A DNA stretch of 64,000 bases from NCBI GenBank assembly GCA_946406115.1, contig OX291556.1:11748501-11812500 (forward strand). Direction: 5' to 3'. The notes below the pieces were generated by a model, which worked only from the letters and a program-made list of their open reading frames with translations, had not been told where the DNA came from and did not search any database. Source of the stretch: Apoda limacodes (lineage: Eukaryota; Arthropoda; Insecta; Lepidoptera; Limacodidae). The first letter of the stretch is position 1; each line of letters opens with the position of its first letter. Shown piece after piece: positions 46,657-56,559 of the stretch. Made by a program: the position numbers and the translations under genes.

Positions 46657-47791
46657 CTTTCGCTACAAAGTCGAAGGCACTCTCTCTTCCCCCCGTCCCA
46701 TAGAAGCAGGAGTCCCGCAAGGGTCCGTGCTCGCCCCCATCTTGTACCTTCTGTACACTAACGACATCCCTAAAACGATAGGTACCAACCTAGCCCTCTT
46801 TGCGGACGATACCGCTATCTATACCACAGATAGGCAAGTGAGTCGAATCACTGAGAGACTCCAACCCGCTATCACCGCCCTAGGCGAGTGGTTTCGGAAA
46901 TGGAGAATCGAGGTGAATCCCGACAAAAGCTCTGCCGTTCTTTTTACCCTAGGCCGCCCTCCGCGGCCTTCTCCCCTTTCTCTTTTCGGTCGTGCCATTC
47001 CCTGGCAAAATAAGACCAAATATCTCGGTGTGACCATGGATAGTCGTTTGAACTTCCAAGCTCACACCAAAATAGTCAGAGACCGAGCCGCTTTTGTCCT
47101 CGGCCGTCTCTATCCCATGATAGGCAAGTATAGTAAGATGTCGCTTAGAAATAAGCTAAATCTTTACACAACTTGTATCCGCCCCATACTAGCTTATGCT
47201 AGCGTAGTCTTTGCGCTGTCCAAGCGCAATCTCCACAAACTCCAGACCCTCCAAAACCGCTTTCTCAGAGCGGCCACTGGAGCCTCTTGGTACGTTCGCA
47301 ATGCGGACCTACACAGAGACTTCGAACTTCCCACGATTCCCCAATATTTTAAAGACTTGGCAGTCCGCTTTTTCGAGCGTACGCAAAATCACCCGAATCG
47401 ATTAATTGTGCAATCCACAACGTATCGTCCCCCCGATCGACCCGGTCACGGTCGTAAAACTATTGTTAGGCAGCCTCGGCACGTACTAACGTCCCCAGAT
47501 GACGATCTCGCTGTCCGGATAGCGAGATTAGTCTCTACGACCTCCCCGAATAGGGCCTCCCTCCAAACACGACGCCGACGTCCCCGGGTTCGTCGGCGCC
47601 CACAAGGATACACTAGATATCAAAGAGTGCCGGGGCGCTTCTCGCCCCCACTCAATCGCAACCGCACCCGCGTAACGGGGAACTCCCCTCCTGGCGGTGA
47701 CTCACCTTCGGGTTCGAGACTCACGCCGGTCGAAGGGACGCCCCCGAGAGCGACAACCCAAGCCGAGGCTTCCCCCGCGGGAAGCCCTTGA
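46643..47791 (+). pseudogene. ORF2 reverse transcriptase, C-terminal half and tail
   Basis: Open for 382 codons, in frame +1 relative to the preceding piece. It has PIEAGVPQGSVLAPILYLLY (residues 19-38) and the FADD catalytic box (53-56, nt 46799-46810), then LGEWFRKWRIEVNPDKSSAV and KTKYLGVTMDSRLNFQAHT, typical of the jockey clade. The LNLYTTCIRPILAYASVVFA thumb motif and the PTIPQYFKDLAVRFF region follow. The last ~100 residues are Arg/Pro/Ser-rich and low complexity, a usual feature of this LINE type. No N-terminal Met is expected, because the true start lies upstream in the other frame. Confidence 0.9.
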
Positions 47792-47908
47792 GCGTTGGGC
47801 GCTATATGGGCTGAGGCTCCTTCAGAGTCTCGCCCCAAAAGTCCGGTGAAGCAGTAATGGCTGCAACAGCCAACTGCATAGTCAGCTCAGAAAAAAAAAA
47901 AAAAAAAA

Positions 47909-47985
47909 GCCTCTAACTATTCTCGGACAGAAAGTCAACGTTTTTGTCGACTATAGCATTCAGTAAAGTTTTAATATTTTGTTCT
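47909..47985 (-). pseudogene. Older LINE endonuclease fragment, right part
   Basis: The minus strand reads LLNAIVDKNVDFLSENS followed by a stop codon and R. It then continues, across the inserted LINE, into RQQVDDVLQ at 45958. The DKNVDFLSEN string resembles the 'GDFNiD' catalytic motif of an APE-type endonuclease with a small loss. This places the younger LINE within an older one in antiparallel direction. Confidence 0.6.
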
Positions 47986-48262
47986 TAAGAACTGAGTGGC
48001 GCCGTGGAATAAAATACCGGCTGCCATGTCAAAGCTTCCTCAGAGCTAAATAGAAGAGTGAGCCAGTCATATTTAATCAAAGGAATTACTGTGTAATTAG
48101 CAGTCGAGTACTAGTTAATAATTTCATTAAAAATACTAGAGGAAACAGTTTTATACAGTCTAAAAAGCAAAGTGGCGCAGTAGTAGAAAACATTGGGCTG
48201 CCATGTCTAAGATCCCGGGTTCGATACCTGGTTGAGGCAACCAATATTGCTACAATTTGTTT
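47986..48262 (+). repeat. Two tRNA-like SINE fragments
   Basis: About 48165-48240 reads GTGGCGCAGTAGTAG, GGGCTGCCATGTCTAAGAT, CCCGGGTTCGATACCTGG, which has a good A-box and B-box pattern. About 47990-48040 repeats the start (GAGTGGCGCCGTGG, CCGGCTGCCATGTC) in decayed form. It resembles a tRNA-derived SINE. Acceptor-stem pairing is poor, so I do not call a tRNA gene. Confidence 0.65.
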
Positions 48263-48264
48263 TT

Positions 48265-48495
48265 TTTTTCTTGAATCTGGTCTGTGTCTGGTACGGGAAT
48301 ACGGGTACGGAATGAGCTCCATGCCAAGGTTTACTCTACGGACTACAGTATGGGGTTCTTCAAGAATGAAGTTATTGGATTTTTGAAGGGTTGGCAACAC
48401 GCGACTAATACCGCAAGCGTCTTTAGGCTACGGTGACCGCTTACCATCAGGTGAACCGTAAGCTAGTTTGCCACCTTAGTGGTATAAAAAAAAAA
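48265..48495 (+). mobile_element. Jockey-like LINE 3' end (plus)
   Basis: TACGGAATGAGCTCCATGCC, GGACTACAGTATGGGGTTCT, TGAAGGGTTGGCAACACGCG, then CGGTGACCGCTTACCATCAG and TTTGCCACCTTAGTGGTATA with an A-run. This is the last part of ORF2 and the 3' end of the family at 44947-45475. It is frameshifted and short. Confidence 0.8.
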
Positions 48496-48499
48496 CCCA

Positions 48500-48930
48500 A
48501 CTGAGGAGCACACTGTTTTAGCACCACTGTTGGTATACCGTCTGGCCCACTCGACTTATGAACATCTAGAGAAAACAACGGCCGCCGGAATTCCCGCTGT
48601 GTTATGAGGTTCCGGCATGGTATTACCGCACTACGGTATAGTAGGTGGTATAGCGCCTTCGTCGTTCATATTCGAGTTTCAGGCAAAGAGACTATCAAGT
48701 AGATCTGATTTCTCTTTAGCATTATGGGCCAAGTCACCACCGATCATTCACAGTGGAGGTAGCTACGACTGGAAAAGTTTCCTTCGACAGCTTTAGCAAA
48801 CTACCAGAAAGCACGACTCCCAGAGAGATAGCTTGCAACCTGTTTTGCCGATGAATTGGAATTTAGCTCCGGCAGTTGCTTTCTTACTGAACCTCGAGGC
48901 AGCATTTAATCATTTTAGCGTTTTAACTCA
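48500..48930 (-). pseudogene. LINE RT N-terminal fragment, opposite direction
   Basis: The plus text TATACCGTCTGGCCCACTCG, GGCATGGTATTACCGCACTA, TTCATATTCGAGTTTCAGGC matches 41120-41331, so it is the RT start of a LINE like 40085-41331, read on the minus strand. It lies tail-against-middle to the plus LINE 3' end at 48265-48495. Confidence 0.75.
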
Positions 48931-51329
48931 AAACTTGAATATAACAAGCAATTAAATGTAGTTTCTCTGTTCACTCCTTCGGGTATAGGTGGCATCATAG
49001 TGGTGTTAGGTATTTATTATTATGTGAAATAGCTGATTTCTTAATATTAAATATATACACTGCATTTAAAATATTGAAAGTTTCCTATGTACGTAAAAGT
49101 TTATTATGTTTTCCTGATTTGATCAGAATTAGAAAATCAGAAATTACAGAAAGCCACAGATGAGAAATCAATTTTCCGCTGTCGTGTCTTTTGAGATAGG
49201 TATCTGTACTCTATGTCTGTATCTCAGCTTGTGTACCAAAAAATTTAACAACACAAATAGAATCATCTGCTCTGCATTCGCGATGGAAAAATGAATTAAA
49301 TTTTGCATTTGTATTTTTGTTGGTAAGCAGGTATATCATTTTATTTGAATTTTAATTCAGGGCAGCCACAGAAAGAGAGAAATAATCAAATTCACGAACT
49401 AGACGAGTGTCGATAACACTCGTACCCCTACCCTTGCCGTACGACACAGTCTACCTATTAGTCATATTTGGCATCATACATCACAGTATCATGAAATTTG
49501 GCAAGAAGCAAGATATATCACAAATATAGGTATAAATGGGTGCAGACTCACCGTCACACCATTTTGTCATACCAGTGTGGAACAGAAGCATATTTTCTTC
49601 ATAGTTACACTAGTGTGACACTCGAGAATTTTTTTCTTCACAGTCACGCTACCATTTTAAACGTATACAATAGGGATAGGGTCGCTTCTTACCCATGGTA
49701 CTACTAGGCACGTTGGTACGTAGGATTTTTTTTTCCCGTATTATACTAACAAATTAATTATTTTTTTCTTTTCTAACTTCGTTACGAACCAGTATCAAAA
49801 TAAAACTGAATACACAATAATGTCCTAAACTGATACATGATTATTCAAATAATATTTTTTATCACATTTCAAAAAGATATCGAATCGCAACCAAAAATAC
49901 ATGAAGATAACGACCAATATAAGAAAAATCGGTAGTTCTGGCATCTAGTTTACCTGTCCATTCCATTGGCAAGGGCTTAGCATTTGAGCCTTTGGGTTAG
50001 AATTTTTTGGTAATTTATTATAACGCTTAGAAAATCAAAAACATTTTTATTGCAGATGACATACAAAAAAGTTGAATGGACTAAGTTCTTTGCCTTCCAA
50101 GATATTTCCAATTAAAACAATAATATAAAAAAAAGTAACAACAAATATTAAATTGTGTTGGTTAATTATTGAAAAAAGATTTAATTATATACGTACTCTG
50201 TAGTGTTATCCGTAATTCTTTTCACGCATTATACGCAAATTTTTATAACACGGACAAATATATAGGACACAAATATGTAAGTCGCAGCGGTATATATATC
50301 TTTAAGTCGCAACGGTACATTACGCGGACGCGGCGCAATACATAGCCCAGTAAATGTATCGATACTCATCAAATTTTATCTTGGTCTCATTATTTTATCA
50401 CTAGTTTAACGCTATAAGATATTTTTAATGTTGCATTGTACTGAAGCAGCGAATTGATTGGTCGCCGATCAGCAACACTGCACGATTTTCGAATTCACCA
50501 ATTGTAAAACGTTCAGTGGTAGCACCCCAGCCCCGCTTCCCCGTAAATTGGTTAATCTGGTTTTCTTACATTTTTCGAAGCATTAGCAGTTTATACTACT
50601 CGAATGTCTCTTTGTTCATGGCTATGATTTACCAAAGTTATACCAAACTTATAGCACTTAATCGTAGATTTTTAAAGATTTATTAATGTTATTATACCAA
50701 AACCTTTAAAAACAAAAACTCAAGCAATGTCTGTCTCTTTTTATCGAAAAAAGTCCAGCAATGTTTTCACGTTGGTCAGAGTTTGAAGCATATCCCGAAG
50801 AACACAGTCATTAAATTTTAGTCACATTTACTGAGAGGATTGGGAGAAATCCTTGCCAATTAGAATTAAATTTAGGTCCTTGTAAACTGAGTAGGAGATC
50901 TTTTTGACACTCAATTATCAATTAATGTATTTATATTATGTTTTTCGCGTGTCAAATAAATGATTTTCTTTTTTATTTCTATGTTCTTATTTTTAGCACT
51001 TACTAAACACATACTATGCAATTTCGTTAACATTTCCATTATCTATCTATAGCTATAATTTTTAATGAATGAAAAATAAAATTAGAAATGGCGGCAATAT
51101 CGTAAAATATTGTGCCATAAATAAATAAAGTTTTTTTTGGCCCACCAAGTGGACAATTTAGTTAGAGTCGCAGCAGAGAAGCCGGTAGGCGCCAGCGGAT
51201 CAGTGGGGACACTATCGACTCTCAATTAAAATTTCATTGGGATTTTGGCATTAAATGATGCACTTATAAAATCTTTATAAGCCTTAAAATCAAATAGTAT
51301 TATCAAGTATTTAAAATTAGGGTGAAGGC
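48931..51329. other. AT-rich stretch, no gene supported
   Basis: About 50255-50330 has two CGCAnCGGTA words (degenerate repeat). About 49470-49510 has a CATGAAATTTGGCAAGAAGC block that occurs, more or less, at 56770. The small frames here are not protein-like. Confidence 0.4.
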
Positions 51330-51410
51330 AGCCAGCCCCTAGGACCGGCGGTTATCATTATAAATGGTGGAGGCCTACGAACAACAGAGGATGTTTTCTA
51401 GTCGAGACAA
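51330..51410 (+). mobile_element. RTE-type LINE 3' remnant
   Basis: GGTGGAGGCCTACGAACAAC AGAGGATGTTTTCTAGTCGA is a decayed version of the RTE 3' end seen on the minus strand at 25735-25790 (GGCCTACGTTCAGCAGTGGA). A GCAGCCAGCCCCTAGGACCG block precedes it. Confidence 0.55.
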
Positions 51411-51950
51411 AGAAGAGTAACGATCTAAAACAAAAATATACAAAACAATTAATAGTATAAAATTTATCCAGTACTGATTTGCCTTTTAAAGATTCAAGTA
51501 GGATTTCTCAATGGCATTCTAACACAGCTCTTAAAATTAAGATAAATAAGTAAAAAGGTAAAGAATAAAAATAAATATGAGGCAAGAAATATCAATACAA
51601 GCGCTCGTTTGTAGTTTTGGTTATTATGGTTTAAATGCCAAAATGCCATATATTTTATACCTATGTCTGTGTCACATATTTTGGTCTGTAGTATTTACCT
51701 ATCAAAGCAAAGTATGTAAAGATTTAGTCTGAATAATAGGGAAAGTACCGATAAAAAAGATGCCTAGGGTAAAACTATTTCTTTGTTACTTTGATACGTG
51801 TTCACGTAGATCAAAGAAAGCTTTTGAATATCGTGATTGTTAGAAGAATTGCTTCTACTCATAGGTCGTTTCATAACAGAGACGTTTCTTCAGAAGAGAC
51901 ATAACAATATTTAGAAGTATTTGAAAAAACATTATCACACAGAATATGTA

Positions 51951-52083
51951 CAGTGTAACAAACTTTTCTCACCTTTTGACCTTGGGTGTTTGGTTGCTAG
52001 TGTCGTTTCAAGTTCACACCATTTCAATATAGCGACTGTAGTTTTAATAATTGTCAACCGGGTTAGAAAAGTTTGTTTCACTG
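51951..52083. mobile_element. TA-flanked MITE, 133 bp
   Basis: TIR CAGTGTAACAAACTTTTCTC at the left; the right end, reversed, is CAGTGAAACAAACTTTTCTA. Both ends are flanked by TA. Same family as 19215-19335. Confidence 0.8.
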
Positions 52084-52345
52084 TAGATTCTCTTGTCAAT
52101 ATCATAATACTTATACCAAAGCCTAAACAATAATTTAATTTATACAGTAAGTCATCGCCTTTCACAGTTATCGCACCGGCTGCGACAAAACATATGACTG
52201 GCTGGACAACTCCCGACTAGATATATGTCACGATAAACTAGTCCTCTTCATGCCACGCACCTTACCTTATCATTGCCTTGTCTAGACGCCTTCGATAGCA
52301 GACTGTGTCAATGAAATTAATGTTTAGGCTGTGCCCATACTGTGT
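52084..52345 (+). repeat. Repeat family X, copy with an inverted centre
   Basis: The right-hand part (GTGTCAATGAAATTAATGTT, TAGGCTGTG) and left-hand part (AATATCATAA...CCTAAACAATAAT) agree with copy 19336-19575 on the plus strand. But 52165-52300 agrees only as reverse complement: CTAGACGCCTTCGATAGC mirrors GCnATnGAAGGCGTCTA, and ATATGACTGGCTGGACAACT mirrors AG...CCAGCCAGTCAT. So the central about 135 bp is flipped. Confidence 0.65.
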
Positions 52346-52639
52346 TAAAATGAACAACGGTGTAGAAAACTTAATTCATTATAAACACACTAATTAACCA
52401 AAATATTCATAATTCTAAATACTTTTATTAAAAATTTAACTAAAACTATGAACAATCATCAAGAGAATTGACAACAATTTGCTTTACAAACTAATTACAA
52501 TACCTCAACCCTGCAATCCGACGTATATTTTTGTCTAAATATTTTTTTTTTAAAATAAGTTTACTGAAAGTTAAGCTTTAAATTATGTTACTCTTTGTAA
52601 AATTACAAACAAATAGCTAAAGAGCCAGTGGAAAGCTAC
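52346..52639. other. AT-rich spacer
   Basis: Nothing recognised. Confidence 0.4.
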
Positions 52640-52960
52640 CTGTATGTATTTGACCGGACCTGGGGTTTTGTACAGTGCGGCCCCTATACCTGCCATTTAT
52701 GAGATGGGGGGTCACTAAGCCCCAAGTGGTGGACGCTGCGCGCGCTCAGGTAAGACAGGTATCGAATTTTCGCGAATTTTAAATGTATTTGACCACGGCT
52801 GCCATTTATTATATTACTATTATTATCTACAAAACAACAATGGCCGACCATTATCGCGCGTTTAACATTGTGGCAGACAGATTTAAAAAAGCTAAAAAAA
52901 AATTTAACTTGAATTTAATTGACCAGATCTGCCATTGATATTTTTTATTTATTAGAGTCT
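52640..52960 (+). repeat. Three diverged ~130-bp direct repeats
   Basis: A block of TTTGACC...CTGCCATT recurs at about 52648-52706, 52786-52811 and 52917-52943, each followed by AT-rich text and, in two of three, TTTATTAT/GATATTT. Spacing is about 130-140 bp. A GC-rich CCAAGTGGTGGACGCTGCGC insert sits in the first. Confidence 0.45.
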
Positions 52961-53715
52961 TAATTATTTATTTATTAGGGTCATAAGTTTGAGCCAATGT
53001 AAAAGCTCAGGCGAAAATAAATTTATTGAGGGTTAATGGTTCAGTGGCTACATCGATCAAGTTTTTTTCTTCCTTCTTTTGATTCTTTGCTTCAATATCC
53101 GTATGAAATTATAATGAAAATAATATTTCGAACACCGTTATACTCCGCATCGATTTATTTGATATAAGTACCTATTAGCATACTGTAGGATAGGACGATA
53201 TGGGTCGGCCGTCTCGACGCAGCGGTGACAGTCTGTGTGTCCTATCGTCAGTAGGGTCCTAGCTTGCACAGAGGGAATTTACTTTAACGGTAGCAAATAC
53301 AAAAGCGGAGGAGGTATATAATATTATTGTGTAGTCGCGTCCACTATCCTGGTCACTCCAACATTCCCAGCGCGCTAGTCCAAGGGTTAAAGGCATAAAA
53401 GAGACTATGAAATTTCTTACACTCACAAAAGGACAAATACATAATCATCTTATCAACTGCCTGATCTCAGTCATGTCACAATTAATTAGGCTCTTAAATA
53501 TATACCCATCATATAACTCACATTAAGATTCTATTGGGAACTCTCGGTCAGGACAAAAAGTAGATTTTACTTTTTTCTATTCTTTGTCAGTTCCTCCACC
53601 TGCAAATCAGACCACCGTGTTGTTCCGTTGCAAAGTAAAGGAAAAGTAGAAACTATTAAAAACTATAAACTATTCTAATAAAAATCTTGACTATGCTGCT
53701 ATATAAATATATATA
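52961..53715. other. AT-rich DNA
   Basis: About 53180-53260 is GC-richer (GGTCGGCCGTCTCGACGCAG) and may be a repeat scrap. No gene is supported. Confidence 0.35.
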
Positions 53716-54308
53716 CACAGGCACAATTAGCGGAACACAAAAAAAGGATTTGAACGAATGGCAGCAGGTTCTCTTTACTGATGAGTGCAGAGTTCTTTTA
53801 AAACAGATCGATGGGAGACAGCGAATATGGAGACGCGAGAGACGAGGAGAATAAAAAAGCCACATACAGTCTAATTTTGAACACACAGTGGCTTATGGTG
53901 GCGGCTCGATTATGGTTTGGGGAGGGATATGTTTGGGAGCTCGCACGGAGTTAGTGATAGTCACAGGAGGGACCATGACAGCAGATCGATACATCAGAAA
54001 CATTTTAGAAGAACATGTTGTACCATTTGCCCCATTTATTGGTGACGACTTTATTCTAATGCAAGATAATGCTCGTGCTCATAGTGCACAATCGGTACAG
54101 GCATATCTGAGCCACGTAGGTATACCGGTGATGCAGTGGCCAGCAAATTCCCCCGATATGAATCCGATAGAGCATGTCTGGGACTTGCTAAAAAGAAGGG
54201 TTAAATCCAGAATGCCACCCCCCAACAATCTGAATGATTTCGTCAAATATATGCGTTATTATCTCATAGTCTCACTTTTTTTTCTGTTCCGCTAATTGTG
54301 CCGGTGTG
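53716..54308 (+). mobile_element. Tc1-like transposon, internally deleted, both TIRs present
   Basis: 593 bp flanked by TA on both sides. The left TIR begins CACAGGCACAATTAGCGGAA; the right end reads in reverse CACACCGGCACAATTAGCGG. The inner end of the left TIR runs straight into mid-transposase sequence, so the 5' UTR, the helix-turn-helix DNA-binding domain and the first half of the catalytic domain are deleted. It could have been mobilised in trans while its ends were intact. Confidence 0.93.
53741..54295 (+). pseudogene. Tc1 transposase fragment, DD34E catalytic domain
   Basis: Continuous in one frame except for a TAA at 53852-53854. First catalytic D in VLFTDECRV (about 53780). GGGSIMVWGGICLGARTEL follows the stop. 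The second D is in MQDNARAHSAQSVQAY, and the E is in SPDMNPIEHVWDLLKRRV; 34 residues separate D and E, which gives the DD34E signature of Tc1. Downstream it runs into the right TIR. The first about 150 residues (HTH region) are absent and there is a premature stop, so it is non-functional. The first usable ATG in the downstream open part is at 53888. Confidence 0.92.
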
Positions 54309-54411
54309 TATATATATATATGTGTGTAGAAGTATCATATTTATGTAGAATATAAACAAATGCATTATCGGAGTACTCACAGCGCAATGTCCCACGGCAA
54401 TTTGTCAACAA
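54309..54411. other. (TA)n/(TG)n tract and spacer
   Basis: TATATATATATATGTGTGTAG just right of the Tc1 element, then ordinary DNA. Confidence 0.6.
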
Positions 54412-54675
54412 GGTACTTGAGAGTGATAACTTTTGTTCTGTAACACTATTTTCGGCTGGATCCATTTCTCACCCGTATAAATCATGAATCCCAACAGACT
54501 TGCAATCTGTCCAAAGTTACTTCATGTTTGTTCATTAAATTACTTCGGGCCGCCTCAAGAGGGGCGTGCTTTCTGACCGCAATTAAAGTTTTGTGATGAA
54601 AACCGTCCCAGTCAAAATGATAATGTCACTTGTCATCAAGAAGCAGGATTTTGAAACATTTAGGTCGGAAAGAGG
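54412..54675 (+). repeat. Dispersed repeat pair, copy B
   Basis: Partner of 26965-27215: CCCGTATAAATCATGAATCC, GCAATCTGTCCAAAGTTACT, ACCGCAATTAAAGTTTTGTG, ATGATAATGTCACTTGTCAT. It has a GC-richer insert (GGGCCGCCTCAAGAGGGGCG) where the other copy has GGCTGACTCAAAATTAAGA. Confidence 0.65.
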
Positions 54676-55039
54676 AATTAATTCAATAAATGTGGGACAT
54701 TTAAAAAAATTACAATATTAAGTACTTATATTGTAATTTTTATGTATATTATCGATAAAAACAACGATGGAAACTAGAGAAAAAATCCATTTAATATTTT
54801 GCTAATAGTTTAGAATTAAAATTATTTTTTTATATATTCTTTTTGCACAAACAAAAGCGTACAGTAGCGAGCTTAATGCCATACAGCATTCTCTACTAGC
54901 TAACCAAAAGCTTAATAGACAATGTTAATGGTGGTGCAATAAAACTAGGCTTTACTAACTAGAAGATAAGTAAAAAAAGAACAAACATTTAAACTTAAAC
55001 CTATGCTAATTCTCATACTATTGTAGGGATCGATTATAT
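54676..55039. other. AT-rich spacer
   Basis: Nothing recognised. Confidence 0.4.
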
Positions 55040-55360
55040 TTATATCCTACTAATATTATAAACGTGACAGTTTGTATGTATATCTGGATGTTTGTTACTC
55101 AATCACGCTTCTACCACTGGACGGATCGGGATTAAACTTGGCATACGTAAAGGTTAGGTCCTTTTTATCTCTAAAAATTCAAAAGTTCCTGCGGGAATAA
55201 CTAAAACAGAGTAGAATGAACTGTTGCTGCACCTATAGCCTGCTATAGCAATTCATAAGTATAACTAATTTAGTAATTAATTGGAGTTAATTAAGGAGTC
55301 CCACGCCGATATCCGAATTTAGGGCGGGCGGGGCCGCTGGCAAAAGCTTTTAAATTAACT
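55040..55360 (+). mobile_element. Helitron-like lepidopteran repeat, copy 2
   Basis: TCCTACTAATATTATAAACG at the start, GTTTGTTACTCAATCACGCT, CCACTGGACGGATCGGGATT, 'AAGTTCCTGCGGGAATAACT', and the end ATTTAGGGCGGGCGGGGCCG, CTGGCAAAAGCTTTT. It is a close relative of 6985-7401. It starts with TC and ends near a CTAG-like site, mutated here to GCTTTT. Confidence 0.65.
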
Positions 55361-55429
55361 AATAAACTTAATAAATTTACGTTTGCTTCCTGCGTTGACG
55401 AATCGGGAGCAATTTTTTTCGATGTTCAG

Positions 55430-56035
55430 TTCGGAGATCATTTGCAAGACAAGGTGAAGCTGGCGTCCAAAAAACTAGGTGTACTCAACAGAGCGAGACA
55501 GTGCTTCACGTCGGGGCACAGGTTGCTGCTTTACAAATCGCAAGTTCGGCCCCATATGGAGTACTGCTGCCATCTCTGGGCGGGTGCACCCGGATACCAG
55601 CTTGGCCCTTTTGACTCGGTTTAACGACGGGCTGTGAGAATGGTTGACGATCCCAAACTCACTTGCAGTATCGAACCATTAAGTCTAAGGAGAGACTTTG
55701 CCTCCTTGTGTGTATTCTTCCGCTTGTACAATGGGATGTGTTCTGAGGAATTTTCAAAATTATGCTCACGGCTACTTTCTACCATCGCACCGCTCGCCAT
55801 CGGAAGGGAATTCATTCTCACATTCTAGAACCGAAATGGTCGCGTACAGTGCGGTTTCAGAGAAACTTCCTCCCGCGAAAGCTTGGGTTGTGGAATGAGC
55901 TCCCTGCCAAGGTTTTTTCTAAGGACTACAGTATGTGGTCCTTCAAGAAAGAAGTTTTTGGATTTTTGAAGGGTCGTCAACGCGCGAGTGATACCCCTGG
56001 TGTTACAAGCGTCCATAGGCCACGGTGAGTATAGA
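55430..56035 (+). mobile_element. Jockey-like LINE, 3' half of ORF2
   Basis: The plus frame from about 55418 to a TAA at 55621-55623 carries GVLNRARQCFTSGHRLLLYK and VRPHMEYCCHLWAGAPGYQL, the RT thumb and adjacent region. The same frame resumes at 55634 (MVDDPKLTCSIEPLSLRRDF, CVFFRLYNGMCSEEF). After a frameshift near 55760 it continues as ATFYHRTARHRKGIHSHILE, SRTVRFQRNFLPRKLGLWNE, GFLKGRQRASDTPGVTSVHR to 56028. It ends at GTCCATAGGCCACGGTGAG without the usual GACCGCTTACC tail, so the 3' end is also lost. Its 5' end is truncated at about 55425. It is dead (one stop, one frameshift). Confidence 0.88.
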
Positions 56036-56559
56036 TATGGTTATATTTTCGTAGAACAAATATAAAAAATACAATGTTTTTTCGGTTTGGTCTAATTTGT
56101 TAAGGAGATCTGTGTTCTCGTCTAACACACATCACAATAGTCAATAATATAAGTGCCTGTACCAGTAGAATTTTTGATTTAGTTGGAAGGAAATTGCCTG
56201 TAAAGACGACTTAGAGAATTGGTAATTTTCTGACTTATTTCATTTACTTGAACTACCCAACTGAATAGATTATGGGGCAATAGTGTTGTTATAAAAAAAT
56301 TGTGGTACTGCTGATAAGTCAACTTTAGATGTTTGTCGAGAACTACCAACAATTATACTCTGCTATTTATTAGGCTTTACTGATACTCCGAAGCGTGTAG
56401 ACCACTTATATATAGATATTATATTCAAAGCTATGTTAACAGCACCATCGAGGTCTTCGACTCTGCTTTACATAAGGCTGCAAAAAAATTATGTTGTAAA
56501 AAAATTAAGTGTGTAAGTCAATGCAATAAAAAAAAAAATACGGCCGTAATCCGGCTATT
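56036..56559. other. AT-rich spacer
   Basis: Nothing recognised. Confidence 0.4.

Larger units (their letters stand above)
45963..47908 (+). mobile_element. 5'-truncated jockey-like LINE (BMC1 type) with TSD and poly(A)
   Basis: A clean insertion: 11-bp target duplication GCCTCAAACTA (45952-45962) and GCCTCTAACTA (47909-47919, one mismatch), an 18-A tail at 47891-47908, and a body of about 1.95 kb. The body opens inside ORF2, just before the RT, continues to the ORF2 stop at 47791, and has a 3' UTR of about 100 bp. It lacks ORF1, the endonuclease and the promoter, as expected from incomplete reverse transcription. Its base composition is much more GC/C-rich than its AT-rich host DNA, and only one frameshift has accumulated, so it is the youngest LINE in the window. 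Confidence 0.93.

Noticed and set aside
48165..48240. tRNA gene on the plus strand
   Set aside because: Good B box, but poor stem pairing and a second decayed copy just upstream; best seen as a SINE.
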